Shown: positions 52,667-61,790, numbered from the stretch's first letter. The stretch is DNA of 64,000 nt from Doryteuthis pealeii (GCA_023376005.1 CM042147.1:115500494-115564493); one strand, 5' to 3'. A program made the numbers and translations. Notes: a model not told the origin generated them from the letters alone.

Positions 52667-52667
<1 letters not shown>

Positions 52668-52713
<46 letters not shown>
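52668..52713. repeat. (AAT)n microsatellite
   Basis: About 15 units immediately downstream of the Helitron. Confidence 0.96.
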
Positions 52714-52714
<1 letters not shown>

Positions 52715-52991
52715 TATTTTCTAGTAAGGCTAATGGAAAAATGTATATGTCTGGCTGGTGTCAGTATCAACACACTGTAGATTTCTTGGTAGAAAGATAC
52801 ATGGAGGGCATCCCTTCAGGTAGAAGAAGGTAAGAAAAAACATATGGGTAAAAACGATTTCAAAAAAAGAAAGTTAAAAGAAAAAGAAGAAAATAGAATT
52901 TTTTTTAAATGTGAGAAAAGAAACAAAAAGAAAAGAAAAGGAGAATTTTGGAGGGAGTAGAGATAAAGTAGCAGACGATGATGATTATCTA
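52714..52991. other. Unassigned sequence, purine-rich 52845-52970
   Basis: TATTTTCTAGTAA repeats the Helitron end after the AAT array. Nothing else recognised. Confidence 0.4.
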
Positions 52992-53315
52992 TCTATACAT
53001 ATATAAAGGGCAGTTGTGTGTATGTATGTCCGGAGGAAACTACAAAAATAAAACAGTTAATGCCAAAGTAAATATATGTACACATTCACTATTACCAGAG
53101 CTTGCTTTTTGTGTAAAAATAATGAAGATTTTTCTTGTATTTGGGAAGATACTTAAAAATTAGGATTTTGATAGGAGGAGAAGGGAAAGTTATTGGTGAC
53201 AATTGTGATTAAAACATAAATCATTAATGTAAGACGAAAACAATAAATGGATCTGTGGGGTTAACTTTTTATTCTCGCCCTCTCTACCCAGGCAATGCCA
53301 GGTAGCAGCTTCTAG
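52992..53315 (+). mobile_element. Non-autonomous Helitron, family 2 (324 bp)
   Basis: Starts TCTATACATATATAAAGGGC after A; ends with hairpin-forming CTACC-CAGGCAATGCCA-GGTAG (53284-53305), then CAGCTT and CTAG (53312-53315) before T. No coding. Unrelated in sequence to family 1 apart from the termini. Confidence 0.72.
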
Positions 53316-53377
53316 TTATTAATAAGGAGGAAAATGTATAAAGTGATTGAAGGGGTAAGAAGGGGAGAAAAACAATG

Positions 53378-55182
53378 AAAGAAGAAGAAGAAGAAGAAGA
53401 AGAAGAAGAAGAAGAAGAAGAAGAAGAAGAAGAGGAGAAAAAGAGCAGAAAGTGAAAAAGAAAAAGAAGATTGAGGAAGAAGAAAAAGAACGAAGGTTGA
53501 AGAGGAAGAAGAAAAAGAAAGAAGGGTGAAGAAGGATGAAGAAAAAGAAGAAGGGTGAAGAGGATGAAGAAGAAAGGGTGAAGAAGAAGAAGAAAAAAAA
53601 GGGTGAAGAAGAAGAAGAAAGAAGAAGGTTGAAGAAGAAGAAGAAGGTTGAAGAAAGAAGAAGAAGAAGAAGAAGAAGAGAAGAAGGAAGAAGAAGAAGA
53701 AAAGAAGAAGAAGAAAAGAAGAAAAGAAGAAGGTTGAAGAAAAGAAGAAGTTGAACAAGAAGGTTGAAGAAGGTTGAAGAAGAAGAAGAAGAAGAAGAAG
53801 AAGAAGGTTGAACAAGAAGAATAATAATAATAAGAAGAAGAAGAAGAAGAAGAAGGTTGAAGAAGAAAAAAAAGAAGAAGAAGAAGAAGGTTGAACAAGA
53901 AGAAGGTTGAAGAAGAAGGTTGAAGAAGAAGAAGAAGAAGAAGAAGAAGGAAGAAGAAGGTTGAAGAAGAAAAAAAGAAGAGAAGAAGAAGGTTGAACAA
54001 GAAGAAGGTTGAAGAAGAAGAAGAAGAAGAAGAAGAAGAAGGTTGAAGAAGAAGAGAAGAAGAAAGAAGAAGAAGAAGAAGAAGAAGAAGTTGAACAAGA
54101 AGAAGAAGAAGAAGAAGAGGTTGAACAAGAAGAAGAAGGTTGAAGAAGAAAAAAAGAAGAAGAAGAAGAAGGTTGAAGAAGAAGGTTGAACAAGAAGAAG
54201 AAGAAGAAGAAGAAGAAGTTGAAGAAGAAGAAGAAGAAGAAGAGAAGAAGAAGAAGAAGGTTGAAGAAGAAGAAGAAGGTTGAAGAAGAAAAAAGAAGAA
54301 GAAGAAGAAGGTTGAACAAGAAGAAGAAGAAGGTTGAAGAAGAAGAAGAAGAAGAAGGTTGAAGAAGAAGAAGAAGAAGGTTGAGAAGAAGAAGAAGGTT
54401 GAAGAAGAAAAAGAAGAAGAAGAAGAAGAAGGTTGAACAAGAAGAAGGTTGAAGAAGAAGGTTGAAGAAGAAAAGAAGAAGAAGAAGAAGAAGAAGGAAG
54501 AAGAAGAAGAAGAAAAAGAAGAAGAAGAAGAAGAAGAAGAAGAGAAGAAGAAGAAGAAGAAGAAGAAGAAGAATGAACAAGAAGAAGAAGAAGAAGAGAA
54601 GAAGAAGAAGAAGAAGAAGAAGACAAGAAGAAGAAGGTTGAAGAAGAAAAAGAAGAAGAAGAAAGAAGAAGGTTGAACAAGAAGAAGAAGAAGGTTGAAC
54701 AAGAAGAAGGTTGAAGAAGAAGAAGAAGAAGAAGAAGAAGAAGAAGAAGAAGAAGGTTGAAGAAGAAGAAGAAGGTTGAAGAAGAAAAAAAGAAGAAGAA
54801 AGAAGAAGGTTGAAGAAGAAGAAGGTTGAAGAAGAAGGTTGAAGAAGAAGAAGAAGAAGAGAAGAAGAAGAAGAAGAAGGTTGAAGAAGAAGAAGAAGGT
54901 TGAAGAAGAAAAAGAAGAAGAAGAAGAAGAAGGTTGACAAGAAGAAGGTTGAAGAAGAAGGTTGAAGAGAAGAAGAAGAAGAAGAAGAAGAAGAAGGTTG
55001 AAGAAGAAAAAAAGAAGAAGAAGAAGAAGAAGGTTGAACAAGAAGAAGAAGAAAAGAAGAAGAAGAAGAAGGAAGAAGTTGAAGAAGAAGAAGAAGAAGA
55101 AGAAGAGAAGAAGAAGAAGAAGAAGAAGAAGAAAGTTGAACAAGAAGAAGAAGAAGAAGGAGAAGAAGAAGAAGAAGAAGAA
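53378..55182. repeat. 1.8 kb (GAA)n array with GGTTGAA/CAAG interruptions
   Basis: Near-pure purine strand of GAA units. Interruptions GAAGGTTGAAGAAG and GGTTGAACAAGAAG recur dozens of times, giving a higher-order minisatellite. The 500-650 codon minus-strand ORFs (F/L/S only) exist because CTT/TTC repeats lack stops; they are not genes. Confidence 0.97.
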
Positions 55183-55533
55183 ATGTTGATAAAAAAGAAA
55201 GTCAGAAAAAGAAATGCAAAGTGAAAGTAAAAAGGATAGTAAAAAACTTTTTGAAATTGAAACAAAAGAAATGACAAAAAAATATCAAATAAGATTACTT
55301 AAGAACAAGAGACCCAATTTTAAGAATCATATTAAACTGCAACAGCCCAACTATATTAATGGTTGTGGGGGGGGGATGGTTATGTTGGTGGCAACTCCAA
55401 TGAAACAGATGACACTGGCCATATTACCAACAATGATTACATGGATATTTTTAAAGATAATTGCATTAGTAATCATAATTACAATAATATGAAAATACAC
55501 TTGACACTAATTTACAGTACAGGAAGTACCTGT
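55183..55533 (+). other. Possible coding relic after the GAA array
   Basis: One frame runs KRKSEKEMQSESKKDSKKLF, EIETKEMTKKYQIRLLKN, NHIKLQQPNYINGCGGG to a run of nine G at 55367-55375. Shifting frame there continues DGYVGGNSNETDDTGHITNN, DYMDIFKDNCISNHNYNN to TAG at 55531. The mixed, hydrophilic composition is unlike repeat translation, but no family is recognised and no splice sites are clear. Confidence 0.25.
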
Positions 55534-55784
55534 CTTATTTAGATCTTAACAAAAATGATTTTCTCTGTTTATAGTCATCCAAAAAACCTTCATTTAATTC
55601 TGCTCTGCTTTTTCAAAACATGTTTCCTTTTTAGTTTCTGTTTTATTTAGAATTTTTTGTTCACTGCAGAATTCTTCTCTGGTGCCACTCTTTGCTCACC
55701 CCTACCTCCTAAATTCTCAACTACATTCTCGAAATATGTTCCAAGAGTACCCCCTACAGATAGTGATGATCTCTACATACAAAT
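55534..55784. other. Unassigned sequence
   Basis: Nothing recognised. Confidence 0.4.
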
Positions 55785-55846
55785 ACAACCATCATCATCA
55801 TTTTATGCTATTAGCACAGATATCTATGACAATCTCTCTCCGTAAT
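55785..55846 (-). pseudogene. LINE-A 3' terminal fragment
   Basis: ACCATCATCATCATTTTATGCT and ATATCTATGACAATCTCTCTCC. Confidence 0.65.
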
Positions 55847-55902
55847 AAAATACTTGATAACATATAACTGTGTGTAAATTATTTGTATTAAGAATATTTA
55901 CT

Positions 55903-56142
55903 TCCGTTTAGCTTAGTCGGTAGAGCATTTGTCTCAGAACCACAAGGTTCCAACTTCGATACCGGCCCTAACCAACTCACCACATGAGTAGCACAACTTG
56001 ATCAGTACAATAAAGTGGGGAGCTGATGGTAGGTGTGGTACCCCACCTCAGTTGTCAAACAATCTTCCTGGTCTAGGGCTAGTGAAAAGGGGATAGACTC
56101 CTCTGCTGTGTAGCTGATACTAACAACAGTCCATTCCACCTA
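55903..56142 (+). mobile_element. SINE-C, full length
   Basis: Head CCGTTTAGCTTAGTCGGTAG with B-box AACTTCGATACC, body ACATGAGTAGCACAAC, GTGGGGAGCTGATGGTAGGT, and tail GGGGATAGACTCC. The adjoining LTR begins four bases after. Confidence 0.86.
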
Positions 56143-56146
56143 CTAT

Positions 56147-56687
56147 TGTTACATAATCTATGTGGTTGCATAAGATTATTGTCAATCCCCTGTAATTCTG
56201 AGGGGATGACCCTTTTCATAACATGGCCGGGTCCTTCCATGGAAAATTACAGAAGCCCGCCAAAATACGTGAAGTCACGTGGGACCTTTTGAGTCCCCAG
56301 TTGCAGTTGGACGTCAGGCAGAGCGGTCGGCCATTTTATGCTCTGTCTAAACTAGAACTCACGCGCGCTATGTTAGTTAGCAGATGTCTGGGTTGGGGAT
56401 TTCCCAAATAAAGTAACATCAAAGTAAATCAAAGTCTTGTGTTTATTATCTAAAAACTAACAATGACACAGGGCTTCTGATAATGAGAAATCCCTAACAG
56501 AAAACCAGACCGAAGTCCCCAAGTCAACTCCAGACGCAAGATCTTAGAAGATGCCAGACCAAGTCAAGATGATAGAAGAAATACCAAAGACGATCAGAAT
56601 ACCAAAGACGGCCAAGAAATAGAATTAAAGGAAGAGGTATGCAACATTATATTTATTTAGTGCCAGTGAAGAAGGCGCTATGCAACA
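56147..56687 (+). mobile_element. Solo LTR, copy 3, with CTAT target duplication
   Basis: 541 bp from TGTTACATAATC to GCTATGCAACA, flanked by CTAT at 56143-56146 and 56688-56691. The right half (GATGTCTGGGTTGGGGATTT, AATAAAGTAACATCAAAGTA, CTTGTGTTTATTATCTAAAA) matches copies 1 and 2; the left half (56180-56380) differs, so this is a U3 variant. Confidence 0.84.
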
Positions 56688-56825
56688 CTATTATTATAAT
56701 TCTTTATTAAGTATTATTATTATTTACTTTAAATGATATGACTGTGTGAAGACAAATGATTATTATCAAATAGAAATAGTTACTAAAAACCATGAAATTT
56801 GGTACAAATTATATACTCAAAACCA

Positions 56826-57110
56826 CACATCATCATCAGGTTGTGCTAACAGTATGAATTCCCATGAATCTCTCTCACCACTTGTCCCTATCAGTCATCA
56901 CTCCTGGCAAGTCTTCTGCATGGCATCTAGTATCTGCAAGAAGTTGATTGAGTCTGGTCAGCCTACAGTGGTGTTTCCATTTGTAGGTGTTTACAGGAGA
57001 ACATCACTTATGAGTTCGTCATTGTTCCTCTAGCAGTGCTCAGAATGTCTTGTTTGTCATACTTGTATGGTTCATGTAATAGGAGGTAAGTGGCTCTGTA
57101 GCTGCTTTTT
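56826..57110 (-). pseudogene. LINE-A 3' fragment
   Basis: ATCATCATCAGGTTGTGCTA 3' end, then GAATCTCTCTCACCACTTGT, CTTATGAGTTCGTCATTGTT, CTAGCAGTGCTCAGAATGTC. Confidence 0.75.
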
Positions 57111-57242
57111 TAAATGTTTTCCATTTTATTGGAATGCTCGATAACATATAACTGTGCAAAAAAAGGCTTAAGAAACAATTACACCAAAATAAGTGTGATA
57201 TGTATTTCCCTAACCTGTAAGCATGGTAACAAATTGCCTCTC

Positions 57243-57850
57243 GTTTGTTTGTTTGTTTATTGATTTTAATGGCATGTCAACCCGTCTGGGGTTATGTCAT
57301 GCCTACCGGTTATGATGTAATACATATTGTGTATTTATATATATACTTTTAGTAATTGGTTTTAACAATGTGTTAGCATTATTGGGGATTATGTTGTATG
57401 GTATTGGTTTGTTTCATGTCTATATTCTATGGTATATTTTTGTTTCCCTCAAAAAAGAGAGAATATCCTCCGTGTTGACATTTTCAAACAGATCTTTCAT
57501 ATTGTTTGCTTTAAAATAACGGTTTCTGATGTGAGCAAAAAACCTGCATTCCATGAATAAGTGTTTAACTGTCAAAGGTGTTTGACATGTTTCACATTGT
57601 GGTTGTTTGAGTATATAGGAGTGCGTTAGTTTTGTATGACCAATGCATAATCGGGACACAATGACTTGTTCCTTTCTTGAATTCCTTAAAGTTGGTCTCC
57701 AGCCTCCCAAAGTGGGTTTGATTCGGAAGAGTTTATTGTGGGTGTTGTTATTCCAGCGTTGTTGCCATTTTGTATGAAGGAATCTATTAATTTTAGGTTT
57801 CAAGTCAGTATATGGAATATTGAACTTGTCGGAGATCAAATTTAGAGCCG
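57243..57850 (-). pseudogene. RNase-H-type LINE: ORF2 C-terminus and 3' tail
   Basis: Minus strand 57850-57420 encodes about 143 residues in one frame: KPKINRFLHTKWQQRWNN, RIKPTLGGW, EQVIVSRLCIGHTKLTHSYI and CETCQTPLTVKHLFMEC, a CxxC...H...C knuckle. In I/Jockey-group LINEs and related elements, the region after RNase H has exactly this R.RIGHT.LTHSYLL ... CxxC..PLTV.H.L.EC order. The 3' UTR ends ACCCCAGACGGGTTGACATG then CCATTAAAATC and (CAAA)n. The frame starts without an ATG and ends TAG; 5' truncated. Confidence 0.82.
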
Positions 57851-58034
57851 ATTATGATATATACAGAATGAGCTAGAAAATTAAAAACAAATCATAATAA
57901 AAAGAACAATAAACATATTCAATAGTAAAAAATCAGTATTTTTTTTTTAAATTTTAAATTGTACACATATGTAATCTTATGACTCAATATCAATGACTTC
58001 AACAAGTAATGTAATGCCCTGGAAATGACCTTAA
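57851..58034. other. Unassigned sequence
   Basis: Nothing recognised. Confidence 0.4.
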
Positions 58035-58266
58035 CTCTTAACATCCTATACCACCTCATTCCACCCGGACGGAAGTCACATTCATTTTCCTAATCCACCC
58101 CAAACAATAGCCTTTGTTTAAATACAATATTAAACATATTTAGAAGTCTTTATCTTAAGGGAAATAACAGGTAACTTTAAATGAAAAGGCCATTTTTAGC
58201 AATGTTGGTAGATCCTTATAGGAATGGGACTCTGGACTTACAAAATTCTCAACAGGATGTTAAGAG
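58035..58266. mobile_element. MITE J, copy 2, TTAA-flanked
   Basis: 232 bp. TTAA at 58031-58034 and 58267-58270; TIRs CTCTTAACATCCT / AGGATGTTAAGAG are perfect. Same interior as 21581-21803. Confidence 0.85.
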
Positions 58267-58309
58267 TTAATGTTGTCAGTTCAAGTTAATTTTAATACCG
58301 GTCCAGTGG

Positions 58310-58400
58310 CCAAACCCACTGGACACAGTCCCGAAGGATGGGTAAGTAAGTCTACTAATTTGAGAGGCTTACCATCCAGTGTGGAGATATCTCCATCACT
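58310..58400 (-). pseudogene. LINE-A internal fragment
   Basis: Reverse frame reads SDGDISTLDGKPLKLV, matching 48446-48480; further upstream it diverges. Confidence 0.6.
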
Positions 58401-58624
58401 ATTAGGAGTAATAAAAGGAAGCAATAAGAATAAGATGAAAACAATAAGATAAAAATTTATAATGTCAATCTTTCTTAAATAACAAAAAAAAAATCCTGAG
58501 AATTGAAGACTATGACATTTACTATTACAAAGTATTCATTTAATTTAATTAATTTAGTCTCCTGAAGAAAGTGAAATTTTCCAATTATTATTTGGCATTA
58601 TTCTTGAACTCAGATGGCAAACAA

Positions 58625-58935
58625 CCAATAGAATTGATTGTTTCACACGTTTTGGACTGACTGCTCTTTTCTGAACCAATCAAATTGATTGTCGTTTATC
58701 ACTGACCTTGTCTGCTCAAAATAACCAATCAAACTGATTGTTAGGCATTTATTTGAGATGCTGCAAATATCCAATCAACTTCAATGTCTCTAATCACTTA
58801 AATTGAAAGCCTGAAAAAAAAAAAAAAGAAAAAAAAAATTTTTAAGAAAGAAAAAAAAAAGAAAAATTAGACAATCAGATTAATTACAATCAGGAATTTA
58901 TATTGGCTGCTTTAACGATCCAATCAAATTGATTG
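58625..58935. promoter_or_regulatory. Cluster of CCAATCAAATTGATTG motifs at ~50 bp spacing
   Basis: Five copies of a CCAAT-containing palindrome start at 58625, 58676, 58725, 58771 (weak) and 58920; spacings are 51, 49, 46 and 149. Either a decayed ~50 bp satellite or a cluster of protein-binding sites (CCAAT box plus TGATTG). Function is inference only. Confidence 0.4.
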
Positions 58936-59424
58936 CTTCGGATCTTATTTTAATTCATTGTTAATTCCCATGAGTCTAAAGATTTCTTTTCTTTTTTTTT
59001 TTGCTTTTTTTTTGGGGGGGGGGATCTGGGGTCTGCAGTGGACAAAAAACTTGAAGAATATTTGTTTTTCTAGCTCTTTATCTGTAGCAATTAACTGAAA
59101 TAGATTTAATTTCACTTTTTCCTATATAACCCGTTATTGTTATATACAGAGTTTTACTGTCACCAGAGAAACCAATTCTCATGAGTAAATGAGGAGGGGT
59201 GGGCTTGAATATATATTCGACAACTTTCAAATTAAAAGTCCACCATAAACATTAGCCTAGGGGAAGCATTTTAATGAGACAATTAGCCAAGTGTTTGTAT
59301 ATAACTACAACAATGAATTGTTTAAATTACTTTGGATAAAATCATAAATATAACAACACTATTCAATCTGTCAGTAATACTTGCCTTAATTCCTCACCAA
59401 TTCCAAAGACTTTTGTCTTGATTT
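58936..59424. other. Unassigned sequence with T- and G-runs
   Basis: TTTTTTTTGGGGGGGGGG at about 59004-59023. No gene recognised. Confidence 0.4.
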
Positions 59425-59600
59425 TCAATGCATTTATATAATGAAACCATTTGCAATGCATTTCCATAGTAAAATCCTTAGAAATGTATTTTCATAACAT
59501 ATAATAGCCCTATTCTGTCAGTAATACTTGCAATTAATTCCTGACGGCTGAAGATATATTTCTTAGTTTTCAATACATTTATATTATGAAAACATTTGTT
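59425..59600. repeat. Degenerate 28 bp minisatellite (early part)
   Basis: CAATGCATTT.CATAGTAAAATC-type units, the same motif as the array at 61830-62830. Confidence 0.65.
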
Positions 59601-59748
59601 ATACATTTACATTATACATATTGGGTTGGTTGGTACCTGGGGGGGATATTTAGTTGAGTCCCCACTCTCATAGGTCCAATACTAACATTAGTATATCCAT
59701 TGATATCATCATCATCATCAAGTTGTGCTGATTGCATTTAAAAATGAT

Positions 59749-59794
59749 TGAATTAAAATAAGATCTGAAGCAATTCAGATCTTATTTTAATTCA
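59749..59794. repeat. Perfect palindromic hairpin, 21 bp arms
   Basis: TGAATTAAAATAAGATCTGA(A), loop GCAA at 59770-59773, and exact complement to 59794. The right arm plus following AATTCATTGTTAATTCCC is also a copy of 58940-58972. Confidence 0.85.
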
Positions 59795-59905
59795 TTGTTA
59801 ATTCCCAAGAGTATTAGCACCATGTGAAATGCAAACAGCTTCATCCAGTAATTGAACTCGGGTTGACAAGTCCATTTCATATGACTCTAACCATTAGACC
59901 ATGCT
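59795..59905 (-). mobile_element. SINE-B tRNA-like head fragment
   Basis: GAGTATTAGCACCATGTGAAATGC, GTAATTGAACTCGGGTTGAC, CTCTAACCATTAGACCATGC. Confidence 0.8.
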
Positions 59906-59975
59906 ATATGGCCATGTGCCTTCCATATCACAAATCATCCAAGTGAGATGAGTAACACATGTTGGGCACTCATAC
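59906..59975 (+). pseudogene. LINE-A fragment
   Basis: Frame YGHVPSISQIIQVR, ..HVGHS matches QLYGHLPPISQTIQVRR.RHAGHC. Followed by (CTGTCT)n to 60016. Confidence 0.65.
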
Positions 59976-60696
59976 CCTCTCTCTGTCTCTGTCTCTGTCT
60001 CTGTCTCTGTCTCTCTCTCCATATGTCCCTACTCGCCAACACTCTCGGCAAAACTGTATACATATTCAAACCAATTTAATTAAATAAGACATAATCTTTA
60101 TTATTTTCAAGATTCTTACTCTTTTTTAAAACATTCAAATTATTACTTTGATCTTATAAACTTGAAAAGCATTAATTATTCCTCCATTCTTATAAATATT
60201 TACATCATACATATTAGCTTGGTTTGTGCTCAGGAGGACATTTAGTTGAGTCCCCAATCACCAAGGTCCAATACTAGCGTTAGTATATCCATTGATATCA
60301 TCATCATCATCATCATCATCAAGTCATGCTGACAGCACAGGTTCCTTTCACTCTCTTTCTTTCTCTCACCATACATCCCTATTGGCCAACATTCTTGGCA
60401 AAACCATTTGTATATACATTTATATTATACATATTGGCTTGGTTAGTGCTCAGGAGTATATCTAGTTGACTCTCCACACCCCAAGGTCCAATACTAGTGT
60501 CAGTATAACCATTGATATCATCATCATTATCAAATCATACTGATAGCATGGATTCCCTTGAATCTCTCTCACCATGCATCCCTATTGGTAAAAGCATTTG
60601 TAAATACATTAACATTATACATGTTGGGTTGGTTGTTATGATTTTGTGGATGTTGATTGTGGTACGAGTTTTAGGTGAGAGCACTTTGCAATTGAG

Positions 60697-60788
60697 ATCC
60701 CTTGTGTTTCTTAGTGTTCGGTAGAATCCTTGGGTTCCTTAGTGTTAGGTAGAATCCTTGTGTTCCTTAGTGTTAGGTAGAATCCTTA
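60697..60788. repeat. ~31 bp tandem repeat, 3 units
   Basis: TTAGTGTT.GGTAGAATCCTTG.GTTCC repeated at about 60711, 60740 and 60769. Confidence 0.85.
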
Positions 60789-60971
60789 GTTGCTGATCCA
60801 TCCGTCTGTGTCGTATACCAGCAACTGAGTAGTTTTCAAGATCGGCGATTAAATAGTTAATTAACTTAATTTAATTAAGTTATGGTCAGTTATCTAATTT
60901 AATAAAATTACCAACTAATTATTAGAGCGATTGAAAACTTGAATGACTTTCTCTTGAAATCTGCCTCAAGG
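60789..60971. other. Unassigned sequence
   Basis: Nothing recognised. Confidence 0.4.
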
Positions 60972-61421
60972 TGCACATATTCTCCCAAAAATTGTCGGCT
61001 AAAAAAGCCATATCAAAACACATTGTTTGTTTGTTTACTTCTCATACTGTCGTGTAGCAAAGTCACCATAAGTGGAATATAACTGAGTTCAAAACAAACG
61101 AAAAATCTGGGAAAACCAGCTGGTGTAATGGTTGGAATCTCCACCTGTCAGCTTGACAGTCAGGGTTCAAATCACACACAAAGCGGTCTTCCTGTCTATA
61201 GCTCTGCTGATGAGGCCTAATAGGCTGAAATGTACATATAGAGATTGATATTTCTTGATTTGTTTAGCCTTACATTTGAATAGGTATGCCAGCCTGATTC
61301 ATTAATTATCAATTAATTAATTTTCAAAATTAGGTATGACTTCAATTATGCACATATTCTCCCAAAAATTGTCGGCTAAAAAAGCCATATCAAAACATTG
61401 TTTGTTTGTTTACTTCTCATA
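60972..61421 (+). mobile_element. Ribozyme element D, copy 2, between ~73 bp direct repeats
   Basis: Direct repeats at 60972-61046 and 61349-61421 (TGTCGGCTAAAAAAGCCATA core, CATTGTTTGTTTGTTTACTT end). The element between has a tRNA-like head with A-box CTGGTGTAATGG (61117) and B-box GGGTTCAAATCAC (61162), then the hammerhead at 61202-61243 and the D body. The 377 bp spacing of the repeats could reflect a unit length of a circular intermediate. Confidence 0.75.
61202..61243 (+). ncRNA. Hammerhead ribozyme, element D copy 2 (intact core)
   Basis: CTCTG (61202-61206), CTGATGA (61207-61213), stem II GGCCT/AGGCT (61214-61226, one G-U), GAAA (61227-61230), palindrome TGTACA (61231-61236), TA and cleavage after 61238, TAGAG (61239-61243) pairing with CTCTG (one G-U). 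All conserved core bases are present. Confidence 0.82.
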
Positions 61422-61484
61422 AATAACTAAGTATTTAAATCCTTTTTAATGCATTTCTCTTGTAAAATCTGTAGAATAATCATA

Positions 61485-61790
61485 CTAAAGTTCCAATTAT
61501 CATCGAATTGGTAAGACAAGGCAACAAGTAGCCGTAGCTCAATACAGAATAAATCTTGTTGCAATCCTACTGATGAATGCCAGAGTATTTATGAAGCCTC
61601 ATAACATCATTGAAACCAAGCAGCCAATCAGGACTCAAGGAATGGAATCACCCAAATACATGAATGGACTATTCTTGAGTCCAATAAATACAGAGCTGTC
61701 TTGGGCACTAACTCAGTTGTGCTTAGCCAGTTACTGTTGTCCAAACCAACAGTATACTGACTGACTGACCTCAATATGGCGCTGCCAACA
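61485..61790 (+). mobile_element. Dispersed repeat H, copy 2
   Basis: Matches 20252-20570, including CCAAT region AGCAGCCAATCAGGACTCAA and TATA-like AATAAATACAGAGC. Confidence 0.5.

Larger units (their letters stand above)
51376..52667 (+). mobile_element. Non-autonomous Helitron, family 1, interrupted copy
   Basis: TCTTATTATAATGGAGATTG start and CTAG end (52664-52667, host T after). The 3' hairpin is decayed (GCACACAGAGGAGC). The element stops at about 51553 and resumes at about 52222; the gap holds a minus-strand LINE-A copy, itself carrying a further insertion. Confidence 0.8.
59600..60640. repeat. Tandem block of LINE-A 3' ends and flanking sequence
   Basis: ACATATTGG.TTGGTT ... GGTCCAATACTA ... 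TATCCATTGATATCATCATC occurs at 59617-59720, 60207-60320 and 60428-60535 (start again at 60605), each followed by a short minus-strand LINE-A 3' end (ATCATCATCA.GT..TGCTGA). Confidence 0.7.

Noticed and set aside
53284..55277. Minus-strand ORFs of 542-652 codons
   Set aside because: Pure F/L/S/Q translations of the CTT/TTC repeat, which lacks stop codons in all frames.
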